A stretch of 40,832 bases of DNA from Phycisphaerales bacterium. Lineage in GTDB: Bacteria > Planctomycetota > Phycisphaerae > Phycisphaerales > UBA1924. The position numbers were made by a program, and so were the translations under genes. Shown in pieces: positions 16,810-25,122 of the stretch; the first letter of the stretch is position 1; every line of letters starts with the position of its first letter. The stretch lies in assembly GCA_013360695.1 (NCBI GenBank), contig JABWBC010000015.1:1-40832 (forward strand), written 5' to 3'. Under the pieces are notes generated by a model, which was not told the DNA's origin, did not search any database, and was given only the letters and a program-made list of their open reading frames with translations.

Positions 16810-16871
16810 TGCAGCAGACCCGCGTGGGTTCTCCGCTCGCCTGACGCACGAGAAACTCCGTCCTGCTGCAC
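16810..16871 (-). promoter_or_regulatory. inverted repeat in the rpoA leader
   Basis: GTGCAGCAG (16810-16818) and CTGCTGCAC (16863-16871) form a perfect 9-bp inverted repeat separated by 44 nt. The loop contains a smaller ACCC/GGGT hairpin. The structure ends 16 nt before the rpoA ATG, so it could affect translation. Function is not known. Confidence 0.45.
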
Positions 16872-16969
16872 GGCGGAGGTCTCTTCTGGCCGGGAGCGTG
16901 TGCGGCCCAACGCCGCAGCTCGATCGAAAATCCGCGATCGGCCTTCGCCGGTCGGGGATGGAAACTCGA

Positions 16970-17344
16970 TTAGACGCGGCGGCGCTTGGCGGGGCGGCAG
17001 CCGTTGTGGGGGACCGGGGTGTGGTCCTCGATGGCGGTAACGCGGAGGCCGGTGGAGACCAGCCCGTTTACCGCGGATTCGCGCCCGGAGCCCGAGCCGC
17101 GGATGCGGACTTCGACCTCGCTCATTCCGATCTTGCGGGCCTTCTGGCCGGAGGACTCGCCAGCGCGGGTGGCGGCGAAGGGGGTGGACTTGCGGGCACC
17201 TTTGAAGCCCATCGTCCCGGCGGAGTCCCAGCAGACGGTCTCGCCGTTCATGTCGGTAATGGTGACGATGGTGTTGTTGGAGGTGGCGCGGACATGCACG
17301 ATGCCGCGGACGACGTTCTTCCTGACCTTGGCCTTCTTCGACAT
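16970..17344 (-). CDS. rpsK: 30S ribosomal protein S11
   Basis: The product has 124 residues, close to the usual 129. Conserved S11 blocks are [26 protein letters not shown] and the C-terminal [13 protein letters not shown], which contacts 16S rRNA in the platform. It follows rpsM after 114 bp containing tandem heptamers. rpsD, usually next, is absent. Confidence 0.97.
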   Translation of the reverse strand: MSKKAKVRKNVVRGIVHVRATSNNTIVTITDMNGETVCWDSAGTMGFKGARKSTPFAATRAGESSGQKARKIGMSEVEVRIRGSGSGRESAVNGLVSTGLRVTAIEDHTPVPHNGCRPAKRRRV

Positions 17345-17434
17345 GGATCAAACTCCTCGGATCGTCGGACCCGGCGGGTCCTACCCGAATGACAAACGAT
17401 GCGTTCGAGCTGGGCGGGAACGATTCCCTTGATT

Positions 17435-17455
17435 CCCGATGCCCGATGCCCGGTG
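17435..17455 (-). repeat. tandem heptamer CCCRRTG, three copies (rpsM-rpsK spacer)
   Basis: On the plus strand the units are CCCGATG, CCCGATG and CCCGGTG. On the coding strand this begins 3 nt after the rpsM stop codon. The next bases (GGGAATCAAG) resemble the flank of the heptamer blocks at 21589 and 28087. Confidence 0.85.
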
Positions 17456-17458
17456 CGT

Positions 17459-17839
17459 TTACTTGGCCTTGACGCTCTTCTTGCCGGCGACGGTCTTCTT
17501 ACGGCCCTTGCGGGTGCGCGCATTGGACTTCGTGCGCTGTCCGCGGACCGGGAGGCCCTTGCGGTGGCGATCGCCCCGGAAGGAACGGATGTCCTTCAGA
17601 CGCTGGATGTTCTGCTGGACCTGGCGGCGGAGCGCACCCTCGACGAGGTAGTTGGCGTCGATGATCGAGTTGATCTGCGCCAGCTGGAGCTCGGTCAGCT
17701 CATTGGAGCGGGTGTCGGGATTGACCTTCGCCTCCGCAAGGATCGCGGCCGCGAACTTCGGGCCGATCCCGTGAATGTACTGGAGCGCGAAGAGCGCCTT
17801 CTTCTTGTCGGGAACGTCGATACCTGCAATACGCGGCAC
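17459..17839 (-). CDS. rpsM: 30S ribosomal protein S13
   Basis: The product has 126 residues. It has the S13 start [14 protein letters not shown], the helical block [15 protein letters not shown], the [19 protein letters not shown] motif and a basic C-terminal tail that reaches the P-site tRNA. It lies in the alpha section between rpmJ and rpsK. Confidence 0.97.
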   Translation of the reverse strand: MPRIAGIDVPDKKKALFALQYIHGIGPKFAAAILAEAKVNPDTRSNELTELQLAQINSIIDANYLVEGALRRQVQQNIQRLKDIRSFRGDRHRKGLPVRGQRTKSNARTRKGRKKTVAGKKSVKAK

Positions 17840-17906
17840 GCGATGACTCCTCAGCGGGGCGTACGCCCCTGGGCCCGACTCCGGCGGGAGGCGGGCGTGA
17901 TGTTCG

Positions 17907-18023
17907 TTAGCCCTGGACCTGCTTGTGTTTGGGGTCCGCCTTGCAGATCACGCGGACCTTGCCCTTGCGGCGCACAACTTGGCACTGGGCGCAAATCTTC
18001 TTGACGCTGGCCTTCACCTTCAT
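17907..18023 (-). CDS. rpmJ: 50S ribosomal protein L36, zinc-binding form
   Basis: The product has 38 residues from the ATG at 18023; an upstream in-frame start at 18095 would add 24 unrelated residues. It keeps the zinc ligands Cys11, Cys14, Cys27 and His33, with one extra residue before the His compared with the usual 37-residue L36. This contrasts with rpsN in the same operon, which has lost its cysteines. It follows infA after a 178-bp spacer that shows only a weak GC-rich hairpin (18122-18142). Confidence 0.96.
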   Translation of the reverse strand: MKVKASVKKICAQCQVVRRKGKVRVICKADPKHKQVQG

Positions 18024-18201
18024 CTGACACCTTCCGAAACATCGCGGCGCGGCATGAGGATCACGCCCGGGCGCGGGTGGGGATGGTAGCCCCACACCAA
18101 CCGAAAGTCACCCACAACCCCCCGCCCGTTCCTTCGGGGCGGAGCCCTGGAATCGCCAGACGCCATTGGTACGCGGAGCGGGCTCGACCGCTTTCCGACC
18201 G

Positions 18202-18426
18202 TTAATGGCGGAACGTAATCCGGGCCTTCGAGAGGTCGTAGGGGCTCATTTCCACCGTTACCTTGTCGCCCGGGAGGATGCGGATGTAGTTCATCCGCAT
18301 CTTGCCCGACACGTACGCCAAGACCTCGGTCTTCTGCTCATTGGGCAGCCGGACCCGGAACATCGCGTTGGGCAACGCCTCGGTCACCACCGCCTCGAAC
18401 GTGAACTTGTCGTCCTGCTTTCCCAT
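18202..18426 (-). CDS. infA: translation initiation factor IF-1
   Basis: The product has 74 residues, a single S1-like OB fold. It has [49 protein letters not shown] and the C-terminal RITFR. It binds the ribosomal A site during initiation. It follows secY directly after 72 bp; adk and map, which commonly sit between them, are absent. The 72-bp spacer contains a GC-rich hairpin (about 18457-18479). Confidence 0.97.
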   Translation of the reverse strand: MGKQDDKFTFEAVVTEALPNAMFRVRLPNEQKTEVLAYVSGKMRMNYIRILPGDKVTVEMSPYDLSKARITFRH

Positions 18427-18498
18427 GGTCCTCCGAACAAACCTCTCACAGTCATCCCCCGCGCCTTCGCGGCGTGGGGCCGCCCATCGCCGCGGGCT

Positions 18499-19890
18499 TC
18501 AGGCCCGGGCGCTGCGGATCCGTGGGCCCTTGGTCTCTTCGCCCGCGGACAGAATGCCCTCGTAATTTCGCATCAGCAGCGCGGCCTCGACCCGCTGCAG
18601 GAAGTCCAGCGTCACCGACACCACGATCAGAAGGCTCGTCCCGCCGAAGAACTGCGCGATCGAATAGTCGACGTTCATGGCGGTGTTCACCACGGTGGGG
18701 AGCACGGCGATAATGCACAGGAACGCGGCGCCGACGTAGGTGATGCGCGTCATCACGGTTTCGAGGTACTCGGCGGTGCGCGGGCCGGGACGCAGGCCGG
18801 GGATGAACGAGCCGTGCTCTTTCATCTGCTTGGCCATTTCCTCGGGATTGAACTGCACGGTGATCCAGAAGTAGCTGAAGAAGAAGATCATAAGCATGAA
18901 ACCGAGCTCGTGCAGGTACGCGCCGGCCTTGAGCTCGTTGCTGATCCAGGTCATGGAGGTGTAGAACCACCCGCCGCCGGCCTTGCTGGTCTCGGCCAGG
19001 CCGCTGAAGATGACGGAGGGGAAGATCATGAGCGAAGAGGCGAAGATGATGGGCATCACGCCGCCGTGGTTGAGGCGGAGCGGGAGATAGCTCTTCTGCC
19101 CGCCGAAGACGCGTCGCCCGCGGGTGTGCTTGGCCTGCTGCACCGGGATTCGCCGCTGGGCGACGGTCATGAGGACCGAGCCGGCGATCACGCCGACGAA
19201 GCCGGCGGCCAGCACGATGATGCCCATGTACCCGATCTTGTCGGGCTCGCCGGGCTCGAAGTTCCTGTAGAGCGTGACGATGGCATCCGGGAAGCGGGCG
19301 AGGATGCCGGCCATGATGATCATGGAGACGCCGTTGCCGATGCCGTGCTTGTCGATCTGCTCGCCCAGCCACATGAGAAAGACGGTTCCGGCGGTGAGGG
19401 CGGCGGTGCCCATGACCCACCACAGGGGGCTGTTGGCGAACTCGACGTAAACCATGCCCTGCTTGGCCATGTAGCCGAGCCAGAAGATACCCTGCATGAT
19501 GCAGAGTCCCACGGTGACATAGCGCGTCCACTCCATGATCTTCTGGCGGCCAGTCGGACCCTCTTCCTGAATCTTCTTGAGGGCCGGCCACGCGGAAGCC
19601 AGGAGCTGGAAGATGATGCTGGCGGAGATGTAGGGCATGATGCCCAGGCCGAAGATGGTGGAGTGCGAGAGCGCGCCGCCGGAGAAGGTGGACATGAAAT
19701 CGCCGAGGCGGGAGAGGGCACCCTGGTCCTCGCCCTGTCGCTCGAACATCCGGGCGAGCTCTTCCTGGTTGATGCCGGGGACCGGGATCCAGAAGCCGAT
19801 GCGATAAACGGCAAGCATGGACAGCGTGAACAGGATCTTGTTCCGCAGTTCCTTAATGGAGAAGACATTCTTGACGGTCTGGATCAGCAT
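18499..19890 (-). CDS. secY: preprotein translocase subunit SecY
   Basis: The product has 463 residues with about ten transmembrane helices. SecY signatures are VYRIGFWIPVPGI (helix 1), GIMPYISASIIFQLL (helix 2/plug region), GIGNGVSMIIMAGI, RVFGGQKSYLPLRLNHGGVMPIIFA and SFIPGLRPGPRTAEYL. It forms the channel of the Sec translocon in the cytoplasmic membrane. The ATG at 19890 has AAGGA 7 nt upstream. A 217-bp spacer with a terminator-like hairpin separates it from rplO. Confidence 0.97.
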   Translation of the reverse strand: MLIQTVKNVFSIKELRNKILFTLSMLAVYRIGFWIPVPGINQEELARMFERQGEDQGALSRLGDFMSTFSGGALSHSTIFGLGIMPYISASIIFQLLASAWPALKKIQEEGPTGRQKIMEWTRYVTVGLCIMQGIFWLGYMAKQGMVYVEFANSPLWWVMGTAALTAGTVFLMWLGEQIDKHGIGNGVSMIIMAGILARFPDAIVTLYRNFEPGEPDKIGYMGIIVLAAGFVGVIAGSVLMTVAQRRIPVQQAKHTRGRRVFGGQKSYLPLRLNHGGVMPIIFASSLMIFPSVIFSGLAETSKAGGGWFYTSMTWISNELKAGAYLHELGFMLMIFFFSYFWITVQFNPEEMAKQMKEHGSFIPGLRPGPRTAEYLETVMTRITYVGAAFLCIIAVLPTVVNTAMNVDYSIAQFFGGTSLLIVVSVTLDFLQRVEAALLMRNYEGILSAGEETKGPRIRSARA

Positions 19891-20034
19891 CGGTCATCCT
19901 TGACGCCGCCCGGAGCAATGACGCCCGCGGCACGACGTGCAGCACCCTTCCCGGCGACGCCCGGGCCGAGGGTCAAAGTCGGAAAGTCTAGGACACCCGA
20001 AGCACGCCCCGCGCGGGCAGAAACGGGGCCCGGG

Positions 20035-20072
20035 AAAGCAGAAAGCCCGCGACGCTGGAAACGCCGCGGGCT
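20035..20072 (-). terminator. terminator-like hairpin between rplO and secY
   Basis: On the minus strand a perfect 8-bp stem AGCCCGCG/CGCGGGCT (plus arms 20044-20051 and 20065-20072, 13-nt loop) is followed by a U-rich run TTTCTGCTTT. It lies 35 nt after the rplO stop. It may be an intrinsic terminator or an attenuator inside the operon. Confidence 0.5.
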
Positions 20073-20107
20073 GGTGTTCGGAGTGGAGATCACGTCGTGA
20101 TCGCCGG

Positions 20108-20743
20108 TCACTTCTTCTTGGCCTCGGGCTTGGTCTCTGCCTTGGCGTCGGCCTTGGCATCGTCGGCGGCCGCATCGGCGCCGGTCTTCTTCTTGCCGCC
20201 ACGGCTGAGGCGCTTGGTCCAATTCTTGGGCGTCTTGTCCTCGGCGTTGGGATCAACGCCGCGGGTCTTGTCGCGACGCGTGCCGGTCTGGTTGACCGAG
20301 CCGCCCGCGTCCGTCACGAGCTTGACGGCCTTGGCGGAGACGCGGCTGGCGACGACGTTCAGCTTGACGCGGACGCCCTCTTCGCTTACATGGCCGAGGA
20401 TCTTGAGATCGCGGCTGGTGTCGCGGATCAGGCCGGCCTTGATGAGCGTCTCGGCGTTCACGTCGCCGCCCTTGGCGAACATGGGATGCTTCAGGATGTC
20501 GCCGAGATTGACGGTCCAGAACTCGGTCCTGAAGGCGGCGTTCGTGAAGCCAAACTTCGCCAAGCGGCGGAAGTACGGCATCTGACCACCTTCAAAGCCG
20601 CGCTTGGCGGCGTAGCCCGAGCGGCTCTTGGCGCCCTTGTTGCCGCGGCCCGACTGCTTGCCGTGCCCGCTGCCTTCGCCGCGACCGACGCGCTTGCGCT
20701 TCTTGTTGCGGCCTGCCAGGGCGGTGATGTCATGGATCATCAT
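20108..20743 (-). CDS. rplO: 50S ribosomal protein L15, with long C-terminal tail
   Basis: The product has 211 residues against about 145 usually. The N-terminal KRKRVGRGEGSGHGKQSGRG and the YFRRLAKFGFTN block are standard L15, followed by the globular domain up to about residue 150. The extra C-terminus is low-complexity, ending in repeated Ala/Asp/Lys/Glu (DAKADAKAETKPEAKKK). The start is one of two adjacent ATGs (20743 or 20740). rpmD, usually just upstream, is absent from the 67-bp spacer to rpsE. Confidence 0.95.
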   Translation of the reverse strand: MMIHDITALAGRNKKRKRVGRGEGSGHGKQSGRGNKGAKSRSGYAAKRGFEGGQMPYFRRLAKFGFTNAAFRTEFWTVNLGDILKHPMFAKGGDVNAETLIKAGLIRDTSRDLKILGHVSEEGVRVKLNVVASRVSAKAVKLVTDAGGSVNQTGTRRDKTRGVDPNAEDKTPKNWTKRLSRGGKKKTGADAAADDAKADAKAETKPEAKKK

Positions 20744-20810
20744 GGGACTTCACTCCAGCGCCGGCACGCACGTTCGGGCGTCGGCGCGGTCTGATTCAAT
20801 GGAAATTCGA

Positions 20811-21530
20811 TTACTGCTGAGCGGTCGGAGCCGCGCCGGGCGCTCCGCCCTTGTCGCCGCCACGATCACCGCCGCGGTCGCCACCACGATCACCGCCCGG
20901 ACCACCACGACGACCGCGATTGCCGCCACGACCGCCCTTGCGATCGCCGCCGACGGTATTGACCGGGCCCTTCATCTTCTCGCCCTTGGCGGCGAAGGTC
21001 GCGAACTTGGAGCCCGCGGCGATCTTGGCCTCGATCTCGGTCTGGCCGAGTTCCTTGCCGCGGACCTTCTCGACGTACTGGCGCGTGCGGAGCTTGGCCA
21101 GGCCGTCGAACACGGCCTTGACCATATTGCGAGCATTGGTGGAGCCGTAGCACTTGGTGAGGCAGTCGGTGACGCCGGCCATCTCGAGGATGGCGCGGAC
21201 GGTGCCGCCCGCCACGACGCCGGTGCCGGGCGAGGCGGGGATGAGACGCACCTTGGAAGAGGAATACGTTCCCTCGACCTCATGGGGAAGCGTCTTGCCC
21301 GACATGGGGATGGTCTTCATCGCCTTGCGGGCGTACTTCTGGGCCTTTTCAACGGCCTGGGGGACTTCGCGGCTCTTGCCGTAGCCCACTCCAACCTTGC
21401 CGCTGCGATCGCCGACCACCACGAGCGCGCCGAAGCTGAAGCGGCGGCCGCCCTTGACGGTCGCCGACGTGCGATACACGTTCAGCGTCGTGGACTCGAT
21501 CGATGAGGATTCGTCAAGCATCTCTGCCAT
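20811..21530 (-). CDS. rpsE: 30S ribosomal protein S5 with RGG-rich tail
   Basis: The product has 239 residues against about 166 usually. The S5 core is clear: the double-stranded-RNA-binding part (VVKGGRRFSFGA-like, VVVGDRSGKVGVGYGK) and the C-terminal domain (PASPGTGVVAGGTVRAILEMAGV). After about residue 185 the tail becomes low-complexity, with RGGNRGRRGGPGGDR and repeated GGDR units. Such RGG tails often bind RNA; here that is inference. The gene lies between rplR and rplO. Confidence 0.95.
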   Translation of the reverse strand: MAEMLDESSSIESTTLNVYRTSATVKGGRRFSFGALVVVGDRSGKVGVGYGKSREVPQAVEKAQKYARKAMKTIPMSGKTLPHEVEGTYSSSKVRLIPASPGTGVVAGGTVRAILEMAGVTDCLTKCYGSTNARNMVKAVFDGLAKLRTRQYVEKVRGKELGQTEIEAKIAAGSKFATFAAKGEKMKGPVNTVGGDRKGGRGGNRGRRGGPGGDRGGDRGGDRGGDKGGAPGAAPTAQQ

Positions 21531-21588
21531 GGTTCACTCTTTCAGAAGGGGCTCGCTCGCCCCGTTCTTCTGTCTGTCTCTTGGACTT

Positions 21589-21621
21589 CCCAATGCCAAA
21601 TGCCCAATGCCAAATGCCCGG
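21589..21621 (-). repeat. tandem heptamer block (rplR-rpsE spacer)
   Basis: On the plus strand the block is two exact copies of CCCAATGCCAAATG (21589-21602 and 21603-21616), each made of two related heptamers, then CCCGG. On the coding strand it starts 17 nt after the rplR stop. It is flanked by CTGTCTCTTG, as is the block at 28087. Confidence 0.88.
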
Positions 21622-21637
21622 AGCCTCGTGCCGATTC

Positions 21638-22000
21638 CTAGAACGACAATCCCGCCTTGCGGGCGGCATCGGCGAGGGCCTTGATGCGCCCGTGGAACTT
21701 GAACCCGCCGCGATCGAACACGACCAGCGTGACGCCCTTGGCCTTGGCGCGCTCGGCGAGTTTGGCGCCGATCGCCGCAGCGGCCGCAGAGTTGCCGGTC
21801 TTGGTGAGCCCCATCGCCTTCTCGGTGGTCGAGGCGGCGGCGAGGGTCTTGCCCGCCAGATCGTCGATGATCTGGGCGTGCATGTGGTTGAGCGACTTGT
21901 AGACCGCGAGGCGAGGGCGCTCGGTCGTGCCGCTGATGCGCTTGCGGAGGCCGATGCGCCGCCGCGAACGCCGAATGTTCTTTGAAACCTGCTTGTCCAT
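21638..22000 (-). CDS. rplR: 50S ribosomal protein L18
   Basis: The product has 120 residues. The ATG at 22000 is preferred because AGGGA lies 10 nt upstream; a GTG at 22009 would be too close. L18 signatures are [20 protein letters not shown] and [22 protein letters not shown]. It binds 5S rRNA in the central protuberance together with L5. Confidence 0.96.
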   Translation of the reverse strand: MDKQVSKNIRRSRRRIGLRKRISGTTERPRLAVYKSLNHMHAQIIDDLAGKTLAAASTTEKAMGLTKTGNSAAAAAIGAKLAERAKAKGVTLVVFDRGGFKFHGRIKALADAARKAGLSF

Positions 22001-22069
22001 CGTCCACACGTCCCTTCGAACCGAACGCTTGTCCGAACGCCGCGGGGGGTTCGGGAAGAAAACTCACGA

Positions 22070-22615
22070 TTAGGCGCCGAACTGCTTGCCCTGCTTGCGC
22101 TTGATGGTCTCGGTGGTGTACTTGATGCCCTTGCCGTTGTAGGGCTCGGGCTTGCGCGTCGCGCGGACCGCCGAGGCGAACTGACCAACGAGCTGCTTGT
22201 CGGGCCCGGAGACCTTGACCATCGCCTTGTCGACCGCGACCGTAAGACCGACCGGGATGTCAACGTTGATCGAGTTGGCCAGGCCGACGGTCAGCTTGAG
22301 CTTCTTGCCCATGACGGCGGCGGTCCAGCCGACGCCGACGACTTCGAGCTGCTTCTCGTAGCCCTTGGTGACGCCCTCGACCATGTTGCGCAGGAGCGCG
22401 CGGGTCGTGCCCCAGTAAGCCGAAGCGTCGGGACCAGCACCCGTGGCCGTCTCGACCTTGAGGGCCTTCTCGGCGTCGGCATAGCTGACGACCACGTCGG
22501 GCCGGTGCGTCATGCTGAGCTTGCCCTTGGGCCCCTCGATGTTGACCACGCGGTCCTTCACCGCGACCTTCACACCCGCGGGCACCGGCACAGGTTTCTT
22601 TCCGATTCGAGACAT
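22070..22615 (-). CDS. rplF: 50S ribosomal protein L6
   Basis: The product has 181 residues. The ATG at 22615 (MSRIGKKPV) has AGGAG 8 nt upstream. It has two L6 repeats: the first with [18 protein letters not shown] and the second with [13 protein letters not shown] and [13 protein letters not shown], then the conserved [11 protein letters not shown]. It lies near the GTPase-associated centre of the large subunit. Confidence 0.97.
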   Translation of the reverse strand: MSRIGKKPVPVPAGVKVAVKDRVVNIEGPKGKLSMTHRPDVVVSYADAEKALKVETATGAGPDASAYWGTTRALLRNMVEGVTKGYEKQLEVVGVGWTAAVMGKKLKLTVGLANSINVDIPVGLTVAVDKAMVKVSGPDKQLVGQFASAVRATRKPEPYNGKGIKYTTETIKRKQGKQFGA

Positions 22616-22694
22616 TCCAGACACTCCTCAAGGCGTGCGGCTCACCGGCGCCACCCCAATCGGGGATGGCCGGGCTTCCGCCGAAAACTCCGGT

Positions 22695-23093
22695 TCAATC
22701 GATCACGCACAACAACTCGCCGCCGACACGCTTCTCACGGCAGGCGCGATCGGAGAGCACGCCCTGGCTCGTCGAGACGATCGCGATGCCCAGGCCCTGC
22801 ACCGGCTTGGGGATGTCGGCGACGCCTGAATAGCGACGGCAGCCGGGCTTGCTCTGGCGGTTCAGGCTGTGAAGCACCGACTCGCCCGACGGGCCGTAGC
22901 GCAGCTTCAGGCGGATGAGGCCCTGCCGACCATCTTCGACGACGTCGAAGCTGTCGATGTAGCCTTCGTCCTTCAGCACGCCCGCGATGCCGCGGCAGAC
23001 CTTGCTGTTCAGCACGTCCACCTTCTTGGAACGGTTCCGGACGGCATTCCGGATCCGGGTCAGCATGTCCGCGATGGGGTCAACAATCGCCAT
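22695..23093 (-). CDS. rpsH: 30S ribosomal protein S8
   Basis: The product has 132 residues. It has the S8 start [14 protein letters not shown] and the C-terminal rRNA-binding block [30 protein letters not shown]. In Escherichia coli S8 represses the spc operon by binding near rplE; no matching site was identified here. It follows rpsN after 63 bp. Confidence 0.97.
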   Translation of the reverse strand: MAIVDPIADMLTRIRNAVRNRSKKVDVLNSKVCRGIAGVLKDEGYIDSFDVVEDGRQGLIRLKLRYGPSGESVLHSLNRQSKPGCRRYSGVADIPKPVQGLGIAIVSTSQGVLSDRACREKRVGGELLCVID

Positions 23094-23156
23094 CTCAAAC
23101 CTCGATCTTGCTCAGTGTGACTTGGTCAGTCGTTCGCCGCGTCGGTCCAAAGGGGC

Positions 23157-23342
23157 TTACCAGCTGGCCTTCCTCATGCCCGGGATCTTGCCCTCGAGGG
23201 CGAGCTTGCGGAGCATGATGCGGCTGATCCGGAACTTCCGGTACACGCCGCGGGCCCGCCCGGTCAGCTCGCACCGGCGCACGATCCGGCTGCTGAACTT
23301 GGGCTTCCTGTTGGACTTGGCAACTTGCGCTTTGGTCGCCAT
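23157..23342 (-). CDS. rpsN: 30S ribosomal protein S14, short form lacking zinc cysteines
   Basis: The product has 61 residues from the ATG at 23342, the size and layout of zinc-binding (type Z) S14, ending in [11 protein letters not shown]. Type Z proteins have cysteines at 24, 27, 40 and 43. Here only Cys24 remains; the others are Thr27, Ser40 and Met43. It is therefore probably a zinc-independent S14 in the short architecture. An upstream start at 23375 would add 11 unrelated residues. Confidence 0.95.
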   Translation of the reverse strand: MATKAQVAKSNRKPKFSSRIVRRCELTGRARGVYRKFRISRIMLRKLALEGKIPGMRKASW

Positions 23343-23430
23343 CGTGTTCCTTCCCTTTGGGCGTCGTGCTCTCACGACGCGTGAAACTCTCTCTCAAATC
23401 CGGGGCTCGGGGCCCCGGGGGTTCGCGTAC

Positions 23431-24186
23431 TCAGTTGGCCGCCGCAGGGGCGGGCGCCGGGGCCGGCGCGACGGTCTTGCGGACGGCCTTTTCCTCGGGC
23501 TTGGTGAAGGGCATGCCCATCTGCTCGAGCACGAAGCGGCTGAGCTTGGCGTCGGAGTTCTTGAACACCAGGTTCAGATGCATGCCGTGGGTGAACTGGG
23601 CGTCGGCCATGTTGATCTCGGGGAACACGCCCTGTTCCGTGAGGCCCATGCTGTAGTTGCCCTGCTTGTCGAAGGCGTTGGTGGGAACGCCGCGGAAGTC
23701 CTTGATTCGCGGGGTCGCCAGGTTGATGAGGCGATCGAGGAAGTGCCACATGCGCTCGCGACGCAGCGTGACCATCACCGCGGTCTCAACACCCTCACGC
23801 ACCTTGAAGTTCGACACCGACTTCTTGGCCTTGATCACGATGGGCTTCTGCCCGGTGATCTTGGTCAGGGTCTCGATGATCGTGCCCTTGATGTGCGGAG
23901 GGATCTTGGTGCCCTCGATGTGACGACCCATGTTCACGTTGAGCACGATCTTTTCGAGCTTGGGCATCGCGTTCACGTTGCCGATCTCGAACTTGCTCTT
24001 CAGCTCGGCGCGGATCTTGTCGCGATAGAGATCGCGCAAGCGCGGCGGGACCGCCGGACCCGTGTCGACGACCTCGGCCTCGGCGTGCTTCTTGGACGAA
24101 CCGCCCTTGGGCGCGCCGCCCTTCTCACCCTTGGGCGCTCCCTTCGGAGCTCCCTTGTTCGCCTCTTTGTTCTGGTCCTTCGACAT
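23431..24186 (-). CDS. rplE: 50S ribosomal protein L5 with N- and C-terminal extensions
   Basis: The product has 251 residues against about 179. The L5 core (LRDLYRDKIRAELKSKF, MPKLEKIVLNVNMG, KAKKSVSNFKVREG, DFRGVPTNAFDKQGNYSMGL) spans about 48-225. The first ~45 residues are a Lys/Gly/Pro-rich low-complexity segment with repeated APKG, and the end is an Ala-Pro tail (APAPAPAPAAAN). L5 binds 5S rRNA and the P-site tRNA. Confidence 0.96.
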   Translation of the reverse strand: MSKDQNKEANKGAPKGAPKGEKGGAPKGGSSKKHAEAEVVDTGPAVPPRLRDLYRDKIRAELKSKFEIGNVNAMPKLEKIVLNVNMGRHIEGTKIPPHIKGTIIETLTKITGQKPIVIKAKKSVSNFKVREGVETAVMVTLRRERMWHFLDRLINLATPRIKDFRGVPTNAFDKQGNYSMGLTEQGVFPEINMADAQFTHGMHLNLVFKNSDAKLSRFVLEQMGMPFTKPEEKAVRKTVAPAPAPAPAAAN

Positions 24187-24241
24187 GGCTCTTGCTCAAC
24201 TTCTTGGTGCTCCCACGCGCGGGCCGCGGGATGGTGCTCGG

Positions 24242-24673
24242 TTACTTCGCGGCCTTCTTGGTCTTGGTCGACTTGCCCTCGGCCTTCGGAGCAGCGGCCT
24301 TGGCGGGAGCGGCGGCCTTCGCGGGCTTTTCACCGCCGCGGGCCGGGGCCACCACGTTCAGAACCTTGAGGTCCTTGCCGTGGTGACGCGCGACGCGGGC
24401 CTTGCTGCCGTCCGCCTGGATGCGGAAGCCGACGCGGACGGCCTTGCCATCGACGACCGGGCTGACCTTGCTGATGTGGATCGGCGCCTCGCGCTGGATG
24501 ACGCCGCCCTGCGGGGCCTGCTGCGTCTTCTTGAGGTGCTTGGTCTGGAGGTTGATCCCCTTGACCACGACCTGGGCGTTCTTGGGGTCGACGCGGAGAA
24601 CCTCGCCGACGCGGCCCTTATCGTCGCCACGGGTCACCATCACAGTATCGCCTTTGCGGACATGCGCGGGCAT
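24242..24673 (-). CDS. rplX: 50S ribosomal protein L24 with Lys/Ala-rich tail
   Basis: The product has 143 residues against about 103. The KOW motif region (VRKGDTVMVTRGDDKGRVGEV) and HLKKTQQAPQGGVIQREAPI are standard L24. The last ~35 residues are Ala/Lys/Pro-rich. The ATG at 24673 overlaps the rplN stop by one base (TGATG), so translation is probably coupled. Confidence 0.96.
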   Translation of the reverse strand: MPAHVRKGDTVMVTRGDDKGRVGEVLRVDPKNAQVVVKGINLQTKHLKKTQQAPQGGVIQREAPIHISKVSPVVDGKAVRVGFRIQADGSKARVARHHGKDLKVLNVVAPARGGEKPAKAAAPAKAAAPKAEGKSTKTKKAAK

Positions 24674-25059
24674 CACACCACCTCCGTCGCGAGGGACACG
24701 ATCTTCATGTAGTTCTTGTCGCGCAGCTCGCGGGCGACCGGCCCGAAGATGCGCGTGCCCTTGGGGTTGCCGTCGTCCTGGATCAGAACGACTGCGTTCG
24801 AATCGAACGCGACATACGACCCGTCGGCGCGGCGCGTCGGCTTGGTCGTGCGGACAACCACGGCCTTGCTCTTGTCGCCGGGCTTGACGTCGCCGCCGGC
24901 CATGGCCTTCTTGATCGAGACGAACACGCGGTCGCCCACGCCGGCGGTTCGCCGGGTGAAGCGGCCGGTCGCGGTCGACCCGCCGTACACGCGGATGACG
25001 TAGGCGATTTTGGCGCCCGTGTTGTCCGCGACCTCGCATCGTGTTTCTTGCTGGAGCAT
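24673..25059 (-). CDS. rplN: 50S ribosomal protein L14
   Basis: The product has 128 residues. L14 signatures are [45 protein letters not shown] and [20 protein letters not shown]. It lies at the subunit interface and contacts 16S rRNA helix 14. Its stop overlaps rplX. Confidence 0.97.
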   Translation of the reverse strand: MLQQETRCEVADNTGAKIAYVIRVYGGSTATGRFTRRTAGVGDRVFVSIKKAMAGGDVKPGDKSKAVVVRTTKPTRRADGSYVAFDSNAVVLIQDDGNPKGTRIFGPVARELRDKNYMKIVSLATEVV

Positions 25060-25122
25060 GACTCACCGATCGTTCGTGATTCGGGCCCGCCTTCACTGGC
25101 GGGACCGGGAAGTGTGCGACGC

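Noticed and set aside
18122-18142. GC-rich inverted repeat between infA and rpmJ as a terminator
   Set aside because: The stem is only 6 bp and is followed on the coding strand by a G-run rather than a T-run.
18166-20100. A plus-strand open frame of 644 codons
   Set aside because: It is antisense to infA and secY, which are certain; its acidic/His-rich translation is a codon shadow of high-GC genes.
20744-20810. A possible rpmD (L30) between rpsE and rplO
   Set aside because: The gap is 67 bp, too short for a protein of about 60 residues, and no L30-like frame overlaps the neighbours.
21589-21621. The heptamer block as a CRISPR-like array
   Set aside because: Units are 7 bp without spacers, so it is a short tandem repeat, not CRISPR.
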